From contig DGQR01000193.1 of assembly GCA_002390825.1 (NCBI GenBank), positions 22,633 through 30,974 of the forward strand: a DNA stretch of 8,342 nucleotides, written 5' to 3'. This stretch comes from Rhodoferax sp. UBA4409. GTDB taxonomy: Bacteria; Pseudomonadota; Gammaproteobacteria; Burkholderiales; Burkholderiaceae_C. The position numbers were made by a program, and so were the translations under genes. Under the pieces are notes generated by a model. It was not told the origin of the DNA. It searched no databases and saw only the letters and a list, made by a program, of their open reading frames with translations. Of the stretch, positions 5,492 to 8,342 are shown piece after piece; the stretch's first letter is position 1; every line of letters begins with the position of its first letter.

Positions 5492-6153
5492 CATCCCAAA
5501 AAAAGATAGTGCTCGGCCTGCTGGCCTTGGTTGTCTCGTTCTTCGCGCTCGGCATGTACGTTTACCAGCAACGGGTACAAAACTCACAAATGGACAAAGT
5601 CAACCAGGCGGCAGACCGCTTGGTGCGGGCAGCCTCCCCCGTATTGGGGCCGGTGGATGCGCGCGTGACGGTGGTGGAATTCTTTGACCCGGCCTGCGAG
5701 ACCTGTCGCGCCTTCTACCCTTTCGTGAAAGATCTGATGCGCAAACACCCGCAAGACATCCGCTTGGTGCTGCGCTACGCCCCTTTTCACCAAGGCTCAG
5801 ACCAGGTGATAAAGCTGCTCGAAGCGGCCCGCTTGCAGGGCCTGTACCAGCCGGTGCTGGAAATGGTGCTGGCTACGCAGCCCTTGTGGGCCGACCATAG
5901 CCAACCGAATGTGGAGCGGGCTTTTCAAGCGGCCGCAGACGCAGGCTTGGACCTTCAAAAAGCCCGGGTAGACATGAAATCGCCCGCCATAGAGGCCTTG
6001 CTTGCGCAGGATGTTCAAGACTTGACCGCCCTGGAGGTCACCAAGACCCCGACCTTTTTTGTCAACGGCCGGGGACTGCCCAGTTTCGGGCCGCAGCAGT
6101 TGGAAGCCCTGGTGGCCGAAGAGCTGGCAAAGCCCGCACCGCAGACCCGTTAA
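5488..6153 (+). CDS. Membrane-anchored DsbA/BdbD-like thioredoxin-fold protein
   Basis: A 221-residue protein. An uncleaved N-terminal helix (about residues 7-26) anchors it in the inner membrane, with a periplasmic thioredoxin/DsbA-type domain from about 48 to 215. The active site is CETC (C70-C73) in FFDPACETCRAF, and the cis-proline is P188 in KTPTFFVNG, the usual partner of a CXXC site. An inserted helical region (about 100-175) between the two is typical of the DsbA fold. ATG 5488 overlaps the dsbB stop (ATGA). Expected role (family knowledge plus context): it oxidises cysteines of envelope proteins and is recharged by the DsbB-like neighbour. CETC differs from the CPHC of E. coli DsbA, so its redox potential may differ; an isomerase- or reductase-like role cannot be excluded. 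The L,D-transpeptidase begins 9 nt after its stop. Confidence 0.85.
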   Translation: MTSQKKIVLGLLALVVSFFALGMYVYQQRVQNSQMDKVNQAADRLVRAASPVLGPVDARVTVVEFFDPACETCRAFYPFVKDLMRKHPQDIRLVLRYAPFHQGSDQVIKLLEAARLQGLYQPVLEMVLATQPLWADHSQPNVERAFQAAADAGLDLQKARVDMKSPAIEALLAQDVQDLTALEVTKTPTFFVNGRGLPSFGPQQLEALVAEELAKPAPQTR

Positions 6154-6162
6154 GCCACGCCT

Positions 6163-7362
6163 ATGCCCGTGTTTTATTGGATTCGCGCAGGCCTGGCAGC
6201 ATTGGTGATGGTGGGCGGCTGGACAGGCCCATCGCTCGCCACAACCCACGCCGACGGCAAGGCCGAAGCCGCGCTGATCGACATCTACCGCACCATAGGC
6301 GCGGCAGACCTTCGTGACGCACTGCGAAAAAGCGATGCGCTGGTGAAGGCCTATCCCCATTTTCAGTTGGCCCAGTTGGTGCACGGCGATTTACTGTCTG
6401 CCATCTCGCGACCGGTCCGGCACGTCGGGGATGTACCCGGTGAGCTGGCACAAGCCGCGGCCGGCAACCTTGACGCCTTGCGCGCCGAGTCGCAACTGCG
6501 GATTGCCGCCATCCGCCAGAGGCCACCGGTGGACGCCCTTCCGGCGCAGTTCATTGGTCTTTCAAAGCGTAACAAACACGTCATTGCCGTAGACACCGCC
6601 AAGGCGCGTCTGTACCTCTTTGAGAACACGGCCAAGGGCACCCGCCTGCTGGCGGACTATTACATCTCGGTGGGCAAGGCGGGCGTGGGCAAACAAGTCG
6701 AAGGTGACCAGCGCACACCGCTGGGGGTGTATTTCATTACCAGCAACCTCGACCCCAAGAGCCTGAAAGACCTCTACGGCTCCGGCGCCCTGCCGGTGAA
6801 TTACCCCAATGTGCTGGACCTGCGGCGCGGCAAAACCGGAGGGGGAATTTGGCTGCACGGCACACCGTCCACCCAGTTCACCCGGGCACCGCAGGCGACA
6901 GATGGCTGCGTGGCGGTTGCCAATCCGGATTTGGACCGGATCATCCGCACGGTAGAAATCCGCACCACCCCGGTTTTGATCGGCAAAAACTTCCGCTGGG
7001 TGCGCCCCGCGGAGCTCTCGGCAGAGCGCGAGCAGTGGGAAAGCCGGCTCAAAGCCTGGGCTGCTGCCAAAGGTTCGAGTCAGCCCGGCAGCCTGTGGAA
7101 GTTTTACGCCAATGATTTCCAGGCAGAAGGCAAAGACCTGCAAGCGTTCAGCCGTGCGACGCAAGCCGGGCTCCAGCAGCTGGCGGGCAAATCCGTGCAA
7201 CTTAACGACCTGTCGCTCATCCGCTGGACCGATGAGGCAGAGATCTTGGTCGCCACCTTTGGCGAACTCAAGCGCGGCGACCGCACCGGCCGCACGGTGC
7301 GCCAGTACTGGCAAAAGCGCGCGAATACCTGGCAGATCATTTACGAAGGCGCGGTGGGCTAG
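6163..7362 (+). CDS. L,D-transpeptidase (YkuD domain) with C-terminal NTF2-like (Cds6-type) domain
   Basis: A 399-residue exported enzyme. Its signal peptide covers residues 1-26 with a likely cut after SLA. A helical N-terminal region (about 30-130) is followed by the YkuD catalytic domain (about 137-275), which starts NKHVIAVDTAKARLYLFE. The catalytic signature is complete: His232 in WLHGTPST, then TDGCVAV with nucleophile Cys249. Such enzymes cross-link peptidoglycan stem peptides (3-3 links) or attach proteins to them. The C-terminal ~110 residues (about 286-399) are predicted NTF2/SnoaL-like, ending in RQYWQKRANTWQIIYEGAV, as in Cds6-type transpeptidases. ATG 6163 has only a weak ribosome binding site and lies 9 nt after the DsbA-like stop, so it is probably co-transcribed and coupled with that gene. 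The stop lies in a hairpin (7352-7368) facing clpB. Confidence 0.88.
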   Translation: MPVFYWIRAGLAALVMVGGWTGPSLATTHADGKAEAALIDIYRTIGAADLRDALRKSDALVKAYPHFQLAQLVHGDLLSAISRPVRHVGDVPGELAQAAAGNLDALRAESQLRIAAIRQRPPVDALPAQFIGLSKRNKHVIAVDTAKARLYLFENTAKGTRLLADYYISVGKAGVGKQVEGDQRTPLGVYFITSNLDPKSLKDLYGSGALPVNYPNVLDLRRGKTGGGIWLHGTPSTQFTRAPQATDGCVAVANPDLDRIIRTVEIRTTPVLIGKNFRWVRPAELSAEREQWESRLKAWAAAKGSSQPGSLWKFYANDFQAEGKDLQAFSRATQAGLQQLAGKSVQLNDLSLIRWTDEAEILVATFGELKRGDRTGRTVRQYWQKRANTWQIIYEGAVG

Positions 7363-7368
7363 CCACCG
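7352..7368. repeat. Stop-codon hairpin between the converging transpeptidase and clpB genes
   Basis: CGGTGG (7352-7357), loop GCTAG, CCACCG (7363-7368), a perfect 6-bp stem with the transpeptidase stop TAG (7360-7362) in the loop. It also lies 13 nt past the clpB stop on the other strand, so it could serve both transcripts. No T tract is present on either side. The whole gap between the two genes is only 19 nt. Confidence 0.4.
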
Positions 7369-7381
7369 GCCCCGATATGCC

Positions 7382-8342
<961 letters not shown>

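Noticed and set aside
6033..6060. AGGTC/GACCT stem followed by six Ts inside the DsbA-like gene
   Set aside because: Only five good pairs, and the T run encodes the conserved thioredoxin-fold TPTFFV strand, so protein constraint explains it; weaker than the yehY case.

Overview
This is GC-rich bacterial chromosomal DNA, densely coding on both strands. The layout and protein families (CzcI-type small protein, Cds6-type L,D-transpeptidase, complete yehZYXW set, ClpB) fit a betaproteobacterium of the Burkholderiales, most likely Comamonadaceae (Rhodoferax/Curvibacter-like). The taxon is inferred from remembered family resemblance, not from a search. I see no mobile element, CRISPR array, tRNA or rRNA.

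Layout. (a) 1-191, minus: the first 63 residues of a membrane protein, probably of the glycine-zipper 2TM type, running off the left edge. (b) 192-364: a short gap with several inverted repeats. (c) 365-646, minus: a complete 93-residue DUF427 protein. (d) 647-760: a divergent regulatory region. (e) 761-4563, plus: a four-gene osmoprotectant-type ABC importer, yehZ-yehY-yehX-yehW (binding protein, long permease, ATPase, short permease), with an 11-nt gap and then 4-nt and 8-nt overlaps. (f) 4626-4973, plus: a His/Cys-rich CzcI-like periplasmic protein. (g) 5054-6153, plus: a DsbB/BdbC-like membrane oxidoreductase overlapping by 4 nt a membrane-anchored DsbA-like thioredoxin-fold protein. (h) 6163-7362, plus: an L,D-transpeptidase with a C-terminal NTF2-like domain, 9 nt after the DsbA-like gene. 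(i) 7382-8342, minus: the C-terminal 319 residues of the disaggregase ClpB, converging on the transpeptidase.

How the genes fit together. The yeh genes make one importer: YehZ is the periplasmic binding protein, YehY and YehW the membrane pair, YehX the ATPase; the likely substrates are betaine-type compatible solutes. The second cluster is an envelope redox and cell-wall group. DsbB-like and DsbA-like proteins form an oxidation pair beside a Cys-containing metal-resistance-type protein and a Cys-dependent cell-wall enzyme.

The most notable non-coding signals are an intrinsic-terminator-like hairpin with a seven-T tract inside the 5' part of yehY, and small hairpins centred on the stop codons of four transcription-unit ends (DUF427, yehW, czcI-like, L,D-transpeptidase). 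I found no convincing wholly new system. The CzcI-like/DsbB/DsbA/transpeptidase arrangement and the yehY terminator are the best leads.
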